64,000 nt of DNA from Myxococcales bacterium UBA1203 (GTDB lineage: Bacteria; Myxococcota; Myxococcia; Myxococcales; UBA5297), in contig DBXV01000008.1 of assembly GCA_002309695.1 (NCBI GenBank), forward strand, positions 184,356-248,355, given 5' to 3'. The position numbers and the translations under genes were made by a program. Position 1 is the first letter of the stretch. Each line of letters begins with the position of its first letter. Positions 18,009-31,600 of the stretch are shown one piece after another. The notes under the pieces were generated by a model. The model made no database searches. It was not told the DNA's origin and saw only the letters and a program-made list of their open reading frames with translations.

Positions 18009-18105
18009 TGCTGAAACTTTTGGCCATGTCCCCCTCGTCAACAGTGGCCGGACGTGAAGCGGTGACGAAGTGAATTGGAAGGATATTCAGTTGAGGAGAC
18101 ATTCC

Positions 18106-19509
18106 ATGAATAAGGGGATTGGAGTCGCGTTCGCCCTGACGATGTGTCTCGGAACAACGGCGGTTCAGACTGAAGCCGCTGCGGACGATGCGGCATCTTC
18201 CGCTTCATCAGGCAATCAGGCGCAGCCCAGAAAACGGCGCATCGCCAGCGTTAAGGGCGACAAAAAGGGGAAGGACGGAGCTCAGACGGCATCGGCTTCG
18301 ACGGACGATGCGGGAGCGTCAGGCAAAAAGCACAAAAATGCTTCGGCCGGGAAGCAGCCGGGAGACGCAGCCAATAATGAAAATGCCTCCAGCGAAACGG
18401 CGTCTCAGACAGCTGGTGCCCAGCAGCAGCCGGGGCAGGCCTCTCAGTCTCAGTCCGAGGCAGCGGGAGGCAGCAGCGAGACTCAGGCGCCGGCGACGCG
18501 TCCTTGGGCCGAAGGGGTGTCCCCCGAAAATCAGCAGAAGGCGCTCAAGCTGTTCCGTGAAGGCAATGCTCTGCTGAAAGACTCCGTGTTTGGTCAGGCG
18601 GCAGTGAAATACCGAGAGGCCCTAGAGTACTGGGACCATCCCGCCATTCACTACAATATGGTCCTGGCGCTGCTGAACATGGACCGACCGGTGGAAGTGC
18701 TGCAGCACCTCGAAAAGGCCATGGCTTACGGCCCGGACCCCATCGACCCTGAAAAATATGAGCAGGCAAAGAATTACAAACGCCTGACAGAATCTCAGCT
18801 GACCCACCTGATTGTTCGATGTGAGCTGGAGGGGGCGGTTATCTCCATGGACGGTCAGGAGCTGTTCATTGCCCCGGGGCAATATGAAGGTTTTGTGCGT
18901 CCCGGTCCCCACTCCATTGTGGCCAAGAAGGAAGGCTACATGAATAACGAAATCAGTCCCGCGCTCGTTGCCGGAGGAAAGGCCGAGTACGATATGGTGC
19001 TGATTTTGGCGGCAGATGCGGTTGAATATCGGCGCCGCTGGGCAGTCTGGAAGCCTTGGACTGTATTCGGTGCAGGTATTGTCGTCGCCGGTGTCGGTGC
19101 AGCACTGCATTTGTCGGGGCGGGCGGCGATTAGTGATTATGATAATCAAGTGAATGAAGCAGGCGCTAGTGGGGTCGATATAGATAAGCTCGAAAGCCAA
19201 AAAAACAGCGGCCTGAGGAATCAAAAAATTGGTGTGGCCATGTATGGCGTCGGAGGTGCCGCGATTGCGGCCGGCGCCACCTTACTGGTGCTGAACCGAG
19301 CGCGTCCTTATAACCCCACTACGGGGGAATTGATGGATGTTTCCAAAGACAAGTCCAAGGACGACGCACCAAAGTCGGAATCGGAATCAGCACAGCCCGA
19401 CGCACCTGTTCAGCCTTCAAATGAAAAGGAAAGCGCGGCACCGGCAGTGACATTCCTGCCTGTTCTGTCGCCAGAATCCGCCGGCATAATGGCAACGTTT
19501 AGGTTTTAG
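18106..19509 (+). CDS. Secreted or membrane TPR/PEGA-domain protein
   Basis: 467 residues from the ATG at 18106, preceded by GAGGAG. Residues 1-24 form a signal-peptide-like segment (IGVAFALTMCLGTTAVQTEA). A long Ser/Ala/Gln/Lys-rich linker runs to about 130. A TPR-like helical part follows (ALKLFREGNALLKD, VKYREALEYW, AIHYNMVLALLNM), then a PEGA domain at about 232-300 (GAVISMDGQ, GFVRPGPHSIVAKKEGYM). Hydrophobic segments lie near 318-337 and 375-397 with a short loop between. The C-terminus is acidic and Pro/Ser-rich. PEGA domains are extracytoplasmic and often encoded beside Ser/Thr kinases in Myxococcota. Lies 97 bases after the kinase gene. Confidence 0.85.
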   Translation: MNKGIGVAFALTMCLGTTAVQTEAAADDAASSASSGNQAQPRKRRIASVKGDKKGKDGAQTASASTDDAGASGKKHKNASAGKQPGDAANNENASSETASQTAGAQQQPGQASQSQSEAAGGSSETQAPATRPWAEGVSPENQQKALKLFREGNALLKDSVFGQAAVKYREALEYWDHPAIHYNMVLALLNMDRPVEVLQHLEKAMAYGPDPIDPEKYEQAKNYKRLTESQLTHLIVRCELEGAVISMDGQELFIAPGQYEGFVRPGPHSIVAKKEGYMNNEISPALVAGGKAEYDMVLILAADAVEYRRRWAVWKPWTVFGAGIVVAGVGAALHLSGRAAISDYDNQVNEAGASGVDIDKLESQKNSGLRNQKIGVAMYGVGGAAIAAGATLLVLNRARPYNPTTGELMDVSKDKSKDDAPKSESESAQPDAPVQPSNEKESAAPAVTFLPVLSPESAGIMATFRF

Positions 19510-19543
19510 TTTTTAGAGAAACGCCGACGCATTGTTTTTTTGA

Positions 19544-19569
19544 GGCCGATAATTCTAATTATTTCGGCC
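19544..19569 (+). other. AT-centred hairpin ahead of the giant gene
   Basis: GGCCGATAATT pairs with AATTATTTCGGCC across a short CTA loop, with two unpaired bases. It lies 35 bases after the stop of the PEGA-protein gene and 23 bases before the Shine-Dalgarno of the giant gene. There is no U-tract after it. It could be a weak terminator, a processing site or a 5'-UTR structure; I cannot decide which. Confidence 0.35.
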
Positions 19570-19606
19570 GCCAGTCAGACTCCCCAGAATTGGAAGGAGA
19601 CAGACG

Positions 19607-22600
19607 ATGAAAAGCTCCATGAAAAAGTTTGTAACCTCAATCGCCGTAGCATTGATGGCTATTGGTCTCGTGAGTTGTACCGAACCAAAGAGCATTACAT
19701 GCAAAACGGGAATTATTTGTCCTGCAGGAACTAAGTGTGCAGAACATGAAAAGAAATGTTTGTCTCCTGATGACAAAAACAACGGAATTATTTGTGGCGA
19801 TGGTGTCATTGATGCGGATAAGGGCGAGGAATGCGATGACGGCAATACCATCGACTATGATGGTTGCTCCGCACTCTGTAAATTGGAGTCATGTGGAGAT
19901 GGCATCGTCCAAAGGCAATTTATAAAACATACTTATGATGAAGAAGGACTTTTAATTATTAGTTCTACTGTGGATCCAACTTCGGTGCGCATCGAAATCT
20001 GCGATCCTGGTGAGGCTGGCGTTGGTCCGGAGAAATGTTTGGCTGAGGATGCGATGGGGGGCGATGGGCAAATTGTTCGAGCATGCCAATCTAACCTCCA
20101 ATGTGGTAACGGCGTTGTGGACCCGGGGGAGGTTTGCGACCACGGAAACGGATTGGGGGGGAATGGATCATTTCATTGCTCCAAAGACTGTGGTTCGACC
20201 AATGAATGCGGCAACGGTATTTTGGACAATGATCCCTCGTCTATCGTGGGACGAACACCGGAGGAGTGCGATAAGGGGGATGTCGAGCAGGGTTTGTCAG
20301 CCGTCTTCAATCTTACCCAAATTAAACAGGAATGGATTGAAGCAGGACTTCCTCACTGCCTGGATAGTTGCGTTGTTCAGCTTTGCGGCGACGGCAAGGT
20401 AAACGGCGACGAGCAATGTGACCCCGGCATAGTGGGCAGTTCTTCGGTTATCTGTAACAGTGATTGTACACTGTCCGAATGTGGCGACGGCATCGTGAAC
20501 GGGCTGGCAGGCGAAGAGTGTGATGGTGACCTCAATGACGCCAGTCAATGGGCCGAGGATGCAACCACAGGAAAGAAGATTTGGAAGGGAAGCGCTGATT
20601 GTACAAAATTCTGCAAGCATAACATCTGCGGCGACGAATACTTTTTCAAGGATAGCGAGGGGAATCTCAAGCCTAACCATAATGGAGAGGTGGAAGAGTG
20701 CGATGATGGTAACCGAGGTTCCAACTTCTGTACTCGCGCATGTAAGAAGAATATCTGCGGCGACATGTTCATTGGAAAGATTAAATTGTCCGAAAATGGT
20801 CAAAATCTTCCGATAGAATTATTTGTAGATATTTGTGAAGAAGGCAAAGACGACAAAAGTTGTTTCCCTGAACAATGTGACGACGGCCCTGATGGAAGCC
20901 GCACCTGTACCAAACTGTGCACCCGATCATCCTGCGGTGACGGCATCGTCAACGAGGTTGCTCAAGAGAAATGTGACTCGGGTGCGGAAGAAAAGGACAA
21001 CGCCGGCAACTGGGCGAACTGCAATTACGACTGCACACTTCCGGTCTGCGGCGACGGCATCCTGAACGAATCGGCGGGCGAGCAATGTGACCACAATCTA
21101 GGCGAGGGGGGCACTATTGGAAACCGTCTGTGTAACTTTGACTGCACTGTCTCCAAGTGCGGCGACGGTAAGATTAACGCTCAGGACGACGAGTACTGCG
21201 ATCCCGGAGATGCGAGCCGCGATGCCAATGACCCTCTCCACAACTGGGCGACTTGCAACTACGACTGCACCAAAGTGGTCTGCGGCGATAAGCTCGTGAA
21301 CACAGCGGCGAATGAACAATGCGACCATGGCTTGGGAGAGAACAGTCAGGTTGGAACAGCGGCCTGCAACTATAACTGCACCCTGTCCACATGTGGTGAT
21401 GGTATAGTTAATAAAGTTGCCGGCGAGGAATGCGATGACGGCAGTCTCGATGATGAGAGCCAATGGAATGTTGATGAAACCACGGGCGTGAGAACATGGA
21501 AGGGCAGTGTTCGGTGTAACTCGGATTGCACTTTCTCAGTGTGCGGCGATGGCAAACGCAACGCGGTGGCGAATGAAGTTTGCGACCATAATTTGGCGAC
21601 GCGTGACTCGACGCAAAATACTTGGGATACAGATGGTATTTCATTGAATCCGGCTTTGTGGACACTTCGGACAGAGGAGCAAGGCGGCAGCGCCAATTGT
21701 AATTGGGACTGTAAGTCCGTGAGTGTGTGCGGCGATGGTGTAGTGAATCCGGGTTCTGGCGAGGAATGCGACCATAATCTGGGCGAGGGCAGCGAGACAG
21801 GGACGGCCGTCTGCAATTCGGACTGCACCTTTGCAATTTGCGGTGACGGCAAGGTTAATACGGCGGCAGATGAGGTCTGTGACCACGGCCAAGCTGTTCG
21901 AAATGCAGATGTAAGCATTTGGAAGGGAGAAGGAGCAGCGCCGGCATTTTTTGATTTGAATGAGGCAGCTTGGACGCTTAGGACCAAAGAAGAGGGCGGC
22001 AATGCGGCCTGCAACTGGGACTGCAAATCTGTGAATGCCTGTGGTGATGGAATAGTAAATAAGGCGGCAGGTGAAGTGTGCGATCCCGATACTGGCACTA
22101 CGTCGGATTCAAAAAAGGCGCAGGCGTTCTCGCTCGCTTGTAATGATGATTGTACAGAAAGTCGCTGTGGCGACGGAAAAATTAATAATTTCAAGGCAAA
22201 TGATGATGACGCTCCTGTAGAAACCTGTGATGATGCTGGAGGAAATATTACACAACTTTTGATGATGAAGGATGCTCTTGCTGCCTTCTGTACCGGAAAA
22301 GATGATCAGGCTGCCATTTTCTTTACGGATGATCAGGATAATAGTTATACATTCTGCAAGAGCGGAAATGTTATATTAGAATATACAGAGTCAGATTTTG
22401 CTGATGAAGCACAGCGAGCAGCTGCCAATACGCGTCTGCGCGCGGCTAAAGAATACTATTATGAGACAATTTATTTAGGGGGCGCCTTATATAACAATAA
22501 ATGTTTTAATAATGCTTTTGCAGCTGAAAATCGTTCTATTGTTTGTCAGAAATCAGAATGTGGTAATGGAAAAATTGATTTTGGAGAGGTGTGCGAAAGC

Positions 22601-25600
22601 GTTCTCAACGACGATGGAACCATTGCTTACGGCGAGGATGGTAAGCCAAAATATATAGATATTTATGAAAAATCTGTTAGTTATTGTTCGACAGACTGCC
22701 GTTCTACTGGAGTGTGCGGTAATGGTATTGTTGATAATACCAATGGGATGGAGGAAGTCTGTGATCCTCCAACGAATGGCTGCTTGATGTGTGAGTCCGG
22801 ACTTACCTGCGGCAATGGTAAGCTCGAATCAGGCGAGGCCTGTGATACAGGTTCATACTATTTGCCTGATAATCACGGCTACTGTGTCATCAGTGAGAGT
22901 AATACACTGGATTCAAACTCTTGGAATTTGGTGATATATAATTCTAATCCTACCGCTTCATACACTTCGGCAGGGGCATGTACCGCAGATGACGTCAAGG
23001 GCGAATGGCGAGTGTCTGACGACTCACTCGTAGGGGCTTGTTATCTCCCGACAAACTGTATTCCTGATAGTATCCAGACAAAGTGTCTCAAGAAAAAAGC
23101 AGATTTAAGCAAATGTCCTGAGGTGACGACATCGCCATTAGGTGATTGCTATGAACAGATAGAGGCATCTTATCAGTGCAGTATTGGTGTTGAGGGGCCG
23201 GTTGGCACTTGGACGGTATCTGCTTGCTGGGTAGGCGATGATTCATCCGGTTCATGGATAGGTGATACACTTGGATGTTGGATCGATAACGTCAAGACCG
23301 ATGAGATTTCTTATTGCCTCGTTGATGGAAGCAGGTTGTCTTCGACGTGCCTCAAAGATGGCACGCATTTGTCGCAGGCTTGCGTGAGCAATGAAAATAG
23401 TGATACGTGGATTCCAAAAGGAAATGTCTGCATTATAGATGGTGAGGAAAATTATTCTGGAAATTATTGTACTATAGGATCTGATATTTATACAACATAT
23501 AATGGCTGCGCTATTGGCGATGTGCCTGTCAGTAGCGTGGAAAGATGCGTCATCGATGGAGTACCGCAGGCATCTACATCTTATTGTGCTGTGAGTGAAA
23601 CTGATTTGAGTAAATTCACTCAAGTTTCATTCTGTGAAATCGATGGCCAGCGTGTCGAGCAGGGCCAGAAGTGCAGTATCGAGTCAGTTTATGCGTGCTT
23701 TATCGACGGAGAGAAAAAGACCTCTGTTGAATTGCAGGGTTGTTACATTGAAAATGTTTTGAATTCGGAGATTACGTCTCAGGAAGAGTGTGAGACAGAA
23801 GGAATCGGGGGAACATGGAATCCGACATATTCAGTGGCGAGCCAGACAGAGTGTGAGGCCCATCGTGGAACTTGGAGTATAGATGTTGTTGTTACTGTTG
23901 AGAATTGCATTGAAAATGGTGGGGAGATTATCAATGTCGCTTTGACTTCTGCCAATTGTGCCAGTGAATTTGCAGGAACTTGGCAGGAAATAAGCCTCAG
24001 TACGGCATCTTTGTGTCAGGCGAATGGAGGTTATTGGCTGGAATCTGTTCTCAATGCTTCTAATTGCGCGGCGAATGGCGGCGAATGGATGCCCATTGAT
24101 TTGACCGAAGATAATTGTGCATCCGTGGCGCAGGGAACATGGACAGCCTTTAATCATACGCAGAGTTCCTGTGAGGATGAAGACGTAGGCGGACATTGGA
24201 CTGAAGTCAGTCTGGACGGAGCCAATTGCGGCACCGTGGGAGGGGAATGGCGTGAGATCGATGCGACTTCTGCCAATTGCGGTCATTTTGGTGGAACGTG
24301 GCAGAACGTTGAGATTGCGAATCAGGAAAGCTGCGTGCTCCTTGGCGGTGACTGGAATGCTGTCACCGAAGACACGTGCAGAGCTCTGGGCAACGGTACT
24401 TGGACTGCTGCCGCTTTGGATAATAAGGAATCCTGTGAGAACGAATTTGGTGGGAAGTGGGATACCAATAGATCTTTGAGCGCAGCTGACTGTACCAGAA
24501 ATAACGGCACAATGAAGGAGCGAGGAAAAGTCAGCGATAAGCGTGCATGTAATTCCTATGGCGGAAATTGGACGCCTAAAGAATTTTCAGGAAATACTTG
24601 CGGTACATCGGGAGATGAAACGCAAGCCGGCGAAGGGGAATTACTCGCCATTTGTGTGACGAAGAGCTGCAACTTGGCCACCTGTGGCGATGGCTATGTC
24701 CAGACCAACATTCCGAATGTCGCAGATGGCGAAATGCAGACAAATCCGGAGCTGATTACTGCGACGGAGACTTGTGATCACGGTTCAGGAAAGACAGAGG
24801 ACTCCAGCTTCGGCGGTATGGCTGTTGATAAGGATGGCTATGCGCTGGTTGGTGCTGTTGCGGGGCAGCCTATGGATGGTGCCTCAAATTACTGCAATTA
24901 TAACTGCCAAATTAACGAATGTGGTGACGGCATTACCAACGCTGCAGCCGGTGAGCAGTGCGACTGGGGGATGAGCGGTGACGTCTATAATGGAATGGAA
25001 TACTGCCCGAATATGGCAAGCACCTGCGACGTTTGTACAAAAGGTGCGGCTGGTAAAGGTGGATGTGTTTGGAAGCATGTTGGCTGTGGTAATGGCAAGG
25101 TCGAGTATTTTGAGAATACTGGTGTCAAAGAGATTTGTGACACAATAATAGATAGTCATGGTAAGTTTGGTTTAGTTGATGGAACCCTTTACGTCAAAGC
25201 TCAGACGGACTGCAATGCCAACGGCGGTTATCCCTGCAATGTTTGCTTGAATTGTTCAGAGGCTAAAAAGTATTACAGCGTCACGGCGGTTCCAGACAAT
25301 GAGCACGGAACTATTGTCGCGAGCAGCATTGGAATTTATTGCAACAGCACATCGTCGGGAGCGCTTTGCAGTGTTTTGACTGACAGGAATGCTGTTGAGC
25401 ATCCAGTTGAGTTCCAGGCTATTCCGGAAGAGGGCTATCGTCTTGCGAACTGGAACTATCCCTCAGATGTCTGTGAGGTTACGACGAGTGACGACGAAAA
25501 TCGTCAATATGTTTTGACATGTAAGGCAGAACTCATTGATTCTACCGATAGTTTGAAGAAGCTGACCATCGGCGCTGTTTTTGTGGCCGAAAACTATAAT

Positions 25601-28600
25601 GTTGTTGTTTCTAATGCGGCGCCTGACGGTCAGGTCGTTAAAGTTGTTGATGAAACGACCAATGTACTTGGCTCTGTTTCAGGTATCTGCACGCAGCCAG
25701 AAGGGGCGCAAACGCATGCTTGCGGATGTGCGCTTGATGAGGCCGCGGTCAATTACGTCTGCTCTGGTTATGCAGGTGATACAATTACATTAACTGCCAC
25801 GCCTAACGCCGCTGATGGTTATGTATTCATTCGGTGGGAAGGCGGATGCCCCAATGTGAAGCTGAATTATGTCGGCGACACGAATACGGTTGCATCGGCG
25901 GAATGCACCGGCGTCGTTGGCACTGGCTGGGACATTCAGCCTGTCTTTAAGAAGCAATACAAACTGCACTATGGCATTGCGAGTGTGAATGCCGAGGGCG
26001 GTTCGATTTCGTCCAGTGTCGCATCTGATACGCTGCTCGATGCGGACAGTGAAGTTGCCCTAGTGGCGGTGTCGAACCCCGGTTACACCTTTACCGGCTG
26101 GGGAACGACTGCCACGGTCGAGACACCAGACTTTACCTGCCTCGACAACAGCAATACGTCAAATCCCTGCATTATTAGAATGACGCATGATACCGACGTT
26201 TTCGCCTTCTTTAATGCGATTAATCCGACAATTGATATTTCCAGTCGGATTGAGAATGTGGGCGAAGGCGAGCCGCAGATTTTGTGCAACAGCAATAGTG
26301 GCGATGAGGGAGAGGGAACGACCTCGGCCGATTGTGTTGAATTCCAGTGCCGCGAGTCTGGCAATGCCTCAGACACTTGGGGAGACTGCTCCAGATATGC
26401 GACGCACGATTATTATACGAAGACCATCGAAATTAAGCGCCATGAAACCGGCGTTGCTGCTGAGTCCGCTTATTATCAATTCACCTCGTGGACTGGATGC
26501 ACCGCTGGCTGTGATGAAGCTGCAGCATCTAATATGTGCTGCCATTTGACGTTGGTCAGCTCCAACACGGACTTTGTTGTAAAGGCCAATTATGCCAGCA
26601 ATAAGATGCGCGTTGATTTCTCGACGCAATACGATGTCACAGGCGAAAATGCCGTCTTTAATTGTGCTGACAGAGATGACAGCGGCAAGAATGGTCTGTG
26701 TTCCGATTTAGTCTTTGAACGGAATGCTGTCGTCACGGCATCTCTGAGCCTCGAAGGTTCTACGTGTCAGAGCGACAAGTTTATTTCCATGCGGGACCAT
26801 GATGATGAGGACAAACTCATTCAGGCCTATTGTGAATGCGTTGGTGGTATCCTGACGAATTGTAAGGGATGCGGCGAGGATGAAGCCACGGGTGACGAAG
26901 GTAACAATGATGCTAGTACGCCTTCCGGTGATGAAGGTGATGTGGATGCTGGCAATGTCACGCCTGATGATGAAAACGATGCAGGTGAAGGTGATGAGGG
27001 CGACGAGGACGCGGAAGTCATCCCGGGCGGCGGCGAGAGCGGCAGCGGAATGGTCTGCACGGCAAAAGAGCAGTACCACAAGACGTTGGAAGGCGGCGTT
27101 CCCTCGCTTCAACTGACACTGGATCAGAACAGGACTGTGGATGTCACCTATACCCGCGCTTCGACGGCGAAGGTGAGCATTGCGCCTTACCTCGGCTCCA
27201 ATATCAATGGTACCGTTACGCTGACCACTTCGGCTTCAGCCAATGTTGCCGGCGCCATTCAGGGAATTGTTGCCTACTGTTATGGCGAGTCGAAGGGGAA
27301 TTGCTCCGCTGATGTGGGACTCAATCTCGAATTGAAGGCCGACGCTGAAGCCGCCGATGGCTATGAGTTTGTCGGCTGGCGCATCACTGGTTCGGGCAGA
27401 ACAGGCGAATTTATCAATGCGACGGCCCCCATCATTACATTGACCAGTGATACCGCTGTGGTTCCGATTTTTGCGCCCTCTTTGAGCGTTTCCATGAATC
27501 GGAGCATTGCGGCGGCGCAGATTCGTTGTGGCTTTGATGTTGTGGCTGACGCCAGCAATAATCTCCTGATTAGCTGCCGCAGTGCGGAAGGAACGAATTG
27601 CGAAGGCGTGCTCGATACGACGACCACGGCAGGAGAATCGCACTGCCTCCCGGCAGATGGTTCTGATTATGTGAATTGCGCCGCTAATAGTGTCAAATAC
27701 CGCATCAATTCCAGCGATTGGAATGACGGCAGCGACGGATATTATATGTACCGCGCCTGCAATGGAGGTCAGATTATTGAGACGCACACCACCAGCGGAG
27801 TTCATAACAACTCGTCATCCGAGGGAACTCCGGTTCTGGTCAATGGCGAGAGCGGGAAACCCGCCCACCGCTGTGTAATTGCCTCCAATACCGGCAAGGA
27901 ATGCAATGGGGCGTATGCTTACGGGACGCAGATTGCGCTGGAAACGTTGTATCTGGATACCTATGATGAACCGCAGTGGAAGATTAACGGTGCATTTGTG
28001 GATTCTGGTCGAATATATTCCTATACGGAAGGCGAGGGCGAAACTGCCAGAACTTATTATGGATATAATCTGTCGTTTGCGGGCCTGACGGACGCAATGG
28101 CCAATTATACCATCAGCACGAAGCAGCAAGTTGCCTATGAAAATAATACGTCTGTCTATGGGTGCTATATTACTCAAAATGACAGCAAGACACTGAATGA
28201 GGACATCGAGAGTTCAACAGATTGCGATGCAGTTGGCGGCTCCTGGGAGCTGGTGTCTGAACCAGGTGTAAATGATGATATTGAATGCTGGCAATATGGC
28301 TGGGTGGCCAATGTGGATACGTATGGAATGGAAAGTGATATTAGTTCTGGCATACCCCAAGCGTTAGATAGTGCTCCAGCCATTACAACTACACACTATT
28401 TGACACGCGAGGGGACACAATCTGGGTCTCTACGACAGACAAAAACCAGAAATATTGTCAATCCTGGTTATGAATTTGTTGCAAGTAAAATAGGCTCTTC
28501 GGCGGAAGAGTGCGCTATGCTTGAAAAAAATGAAAGCCTAGCAGGAACGACCTTCTTCCTGTTAAAGGTAAAAGCCAGTACAGATCGTGAGATGAATTGG

Positions 28601-31600
28601 CGTTCGAGGACTTCTAATCCATATACGAATTCGACGTATGTTAATGGTTTCGAACAGAATACGTATTGTTCAGAACAACTGAGTGAGCGGGTGGTAACGG
28701 TGCAACGAAATGTTGTTCAAAAACGTCTATGTAAGGAGGGAGGAAGCAACAGAATTTGTGGTGGTAATTATTATTGTCGGCCGTTTGAGTGCTATAGCGA
28801 TGACAAATGTTATAGATATGAAAGTTCGACAAACCAAAATGGTTACGTTTTATGTGACTCAGATGGAAAGTATAAAAATTCAGGCTATACAAATGTGACA
28901 CATTTGGTGCAGGATTGGCCCGCACCTAATAATCTTACAACGTGGGAAATAGCGGAAGACTGGTCTATCGTAAGTAGTGTAACAAATGATTCACCTTCTT
29001 GGGAAAATTGGATATGTAATACTGCACCGATCGCACTTCCTGTACCGAATTACAAAGGCTATTCAACAACATGTTTACCGAGTGCGGAGAATTTGAATGA
29101 CGAAAATGAATTCAAACGTTTCGTAACTTCGGCCGCAGATGTTGATTGGAATAATGAGACAACCTGCGCAGGTTATTTCTATGTCCGTCTGGATTCGCTG
29201 TCCGAGGGCACAACATCCTTTGCTTACAGTCCCAAGAACGTTGTCATGGAAATCCCTGGAGAAGGGGTCGCATGGAAATCAATTAAGGTCGCGGATAATG
29301 CGACATCAGCGGATGTTCCAGTCACGGCTTCTAAGACGATCACTGCTGTTCCTGGGCAAACGGTCATCGCTATTGCGGAAGCCAAGGCCAATTACAGCAT
29401 GGCCGATTGGGTGATTACCGGCGCTACTTGCCAGCACGAATCCACGGAGGCCTATTCCAAGGCCATCTGCCAGTTCGTGATGCCTGTGGGCGACGTTACC
29501 TTGAAGCCGGTGGCTCAGGAGACGAGCCACACCTTGAAACTGGCCGTGTCTGGCGGAACGGCTACATGTGCCATTGCCGCTGCTGATGCTGCTGACTGCT
29601 CTGCGGAAGGATTGACCTACTCCAGTGCGAATTGTCAGCGTGAATCGAATACAATCGCATCAACGACGAAGCTGTGCGTCAAAGTGGTGCCGACGGATGA
29701 CACCTATGAGCTCCTTGGCGAGCCTCGCTGCTTCCTGGGCACCGACTTGGCGTCTGCTGCCAATCAGAGTGAATGCGAAGGTCTGACGGGGTGCTACGTC
29801 ACCGGAGATGATGATAGTGTGGTTAAGGATGCGGAAATTGAAGAGTCCGCCTGTGTCGGTGCGAATCAGACATGGAAGACCGCGACGTGGCAGAGCACCA
29901 TCAACGGGACCAGTGACGTCACTTACTCCTGCATTTCTTCCGACGATACGAATTATCCAACCGTCATCACATCCTTTGTGGATGGAGCACAGGTGGGCAA
30001 GACATGTCTGGTGAATATGGCCACGGATAATACGGTCAGCGCCAACTTCACCCGCAAGCCCCAGCTCTCTGCTTCCATCATTCCTCCGAAGACCGAAGGC
30101 AGCGATGAGGGCGGCCGCAATATGTCGTGCGGTTATAAGTTTGGCTTGGATACCGAAGTATTCCACTGCCTCAATGAGTGGATGACTCACGACACGTATT
30201 ACTTCTCAGGAACGAACATTCAGCTGAACGCCGAGCTTGGAACCGACGGCTATGAGTTCCTGGAATCCAACAATAGGCAGAGCTGCAACGGCGGCACTTG
30301 GGCCCCGAATGCGGTCTGCTCCTTCATTATGAGCGGGCCCAAGACCTACTCCGCGTATGCGCTCTTCTCGCTCAAGCCGTTGCTGAATGTTGTCTTCACG
30401 CCGACTGACGGCGGCACGCTCCATCATGCGGACGTGGCGTGCGACAGTCCTGAACTTGCCTTCGGTGAGAGCACCTGGTCTGTTGGAGCCACCAGTGAGA
30501 CGACGGGATCCGACCACTGCCTCAAGGCCACGCCCAGCTCGTTCTATGAGTTCCTGACGACGAACAACATGACGACCTGCAATGGCGGTGAGTGGACGGC
30601 GGCTGGTGCCAGCGAGCCTACTTCATACCTGTGCAGTGTCCACATGACGGAAAATGCGGGCGATGCCCATGTGAACGCCATCTTTACACGGCGCCCGGTC
30701 ATCACCGTTTCCAGCAACGCCGATGCTTCTACCGGCACCATCGCCTGCTGTGATACTACATGTAAGAATAGCACCGACGGCTCCTATAAGTGCTGCACGG
30801 GCGCCGACTGCTGCACGGACGGCTTCGTTGCGGTATCTTCGCCCACGACTATCCCGTCCGGTGCTCAGTTCCCGGTGGCGAGTGGCGACAGCTTCTGCGT
30901 TCAGGCAAACGTCCTGGCTGCGCACACTCTCTTTGATCTGGAGAACAGCAAGTGTCCCGGTGCCACGGAGAACAAGTGGACAGTTGTGACGGAGAACGAG
31001 TCCTATCGATGCAACATCGCCGACATTACCAACACGGGCGCCTACACCGACACCTCGGTCACTGCCGGGTTCATGAAGGATGGCGCTGCTGCGACGACCG
31101 TGATCGCCCACGGCGACGGCCTTGTTCAGTGCAAGACCATCAAGACTGCCGATGCGGCCACCTGCGCGGACGGGCTGACAGGCTTGGCTGCATGCGGTCA
31201 TTCCACCGACATCACCCATTATCTGGGTGCCGATGAAAGCCTCTGTGTGGTGGCTGCTGGCAGCGACAGCACCCATACTGAGCTGAACAAGGCGATGTCC
31301 TTCGCCGGTTGCACTGGTGGTTCTTGGTCCGATGAGGGCGTCTGCGTTGTGGCGGCCGGCAATCCCACTGTGGTCGTCAACTTCACGGCGAAGCCGAAAC
31401 TGACCACATCGGTGGTTGGAAGCGGCAAGCTGGTGTCCTGCGAGAACAGCAGCACCGAGGTTGCAGCGGAAACCTCGTATCACAGCTATGCGAGCGTCGC
31501 AGGTAGTGCCTCATCTGTCGATGTGTGTGCTTTGCCTGCTGAGGGCAACACCATGGATACGGCCAGCGGATGCCCCGGAAGCAGCTGGAACTACGTTGGG

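Noticed and set aside
19607..19700. Standard Sec signal with signal peptidase I cleavage for the giant protein
   Set aside because: The hydrophobic segment ends directly in LVSC with no AxA site, so lipoprotein processing fits better.
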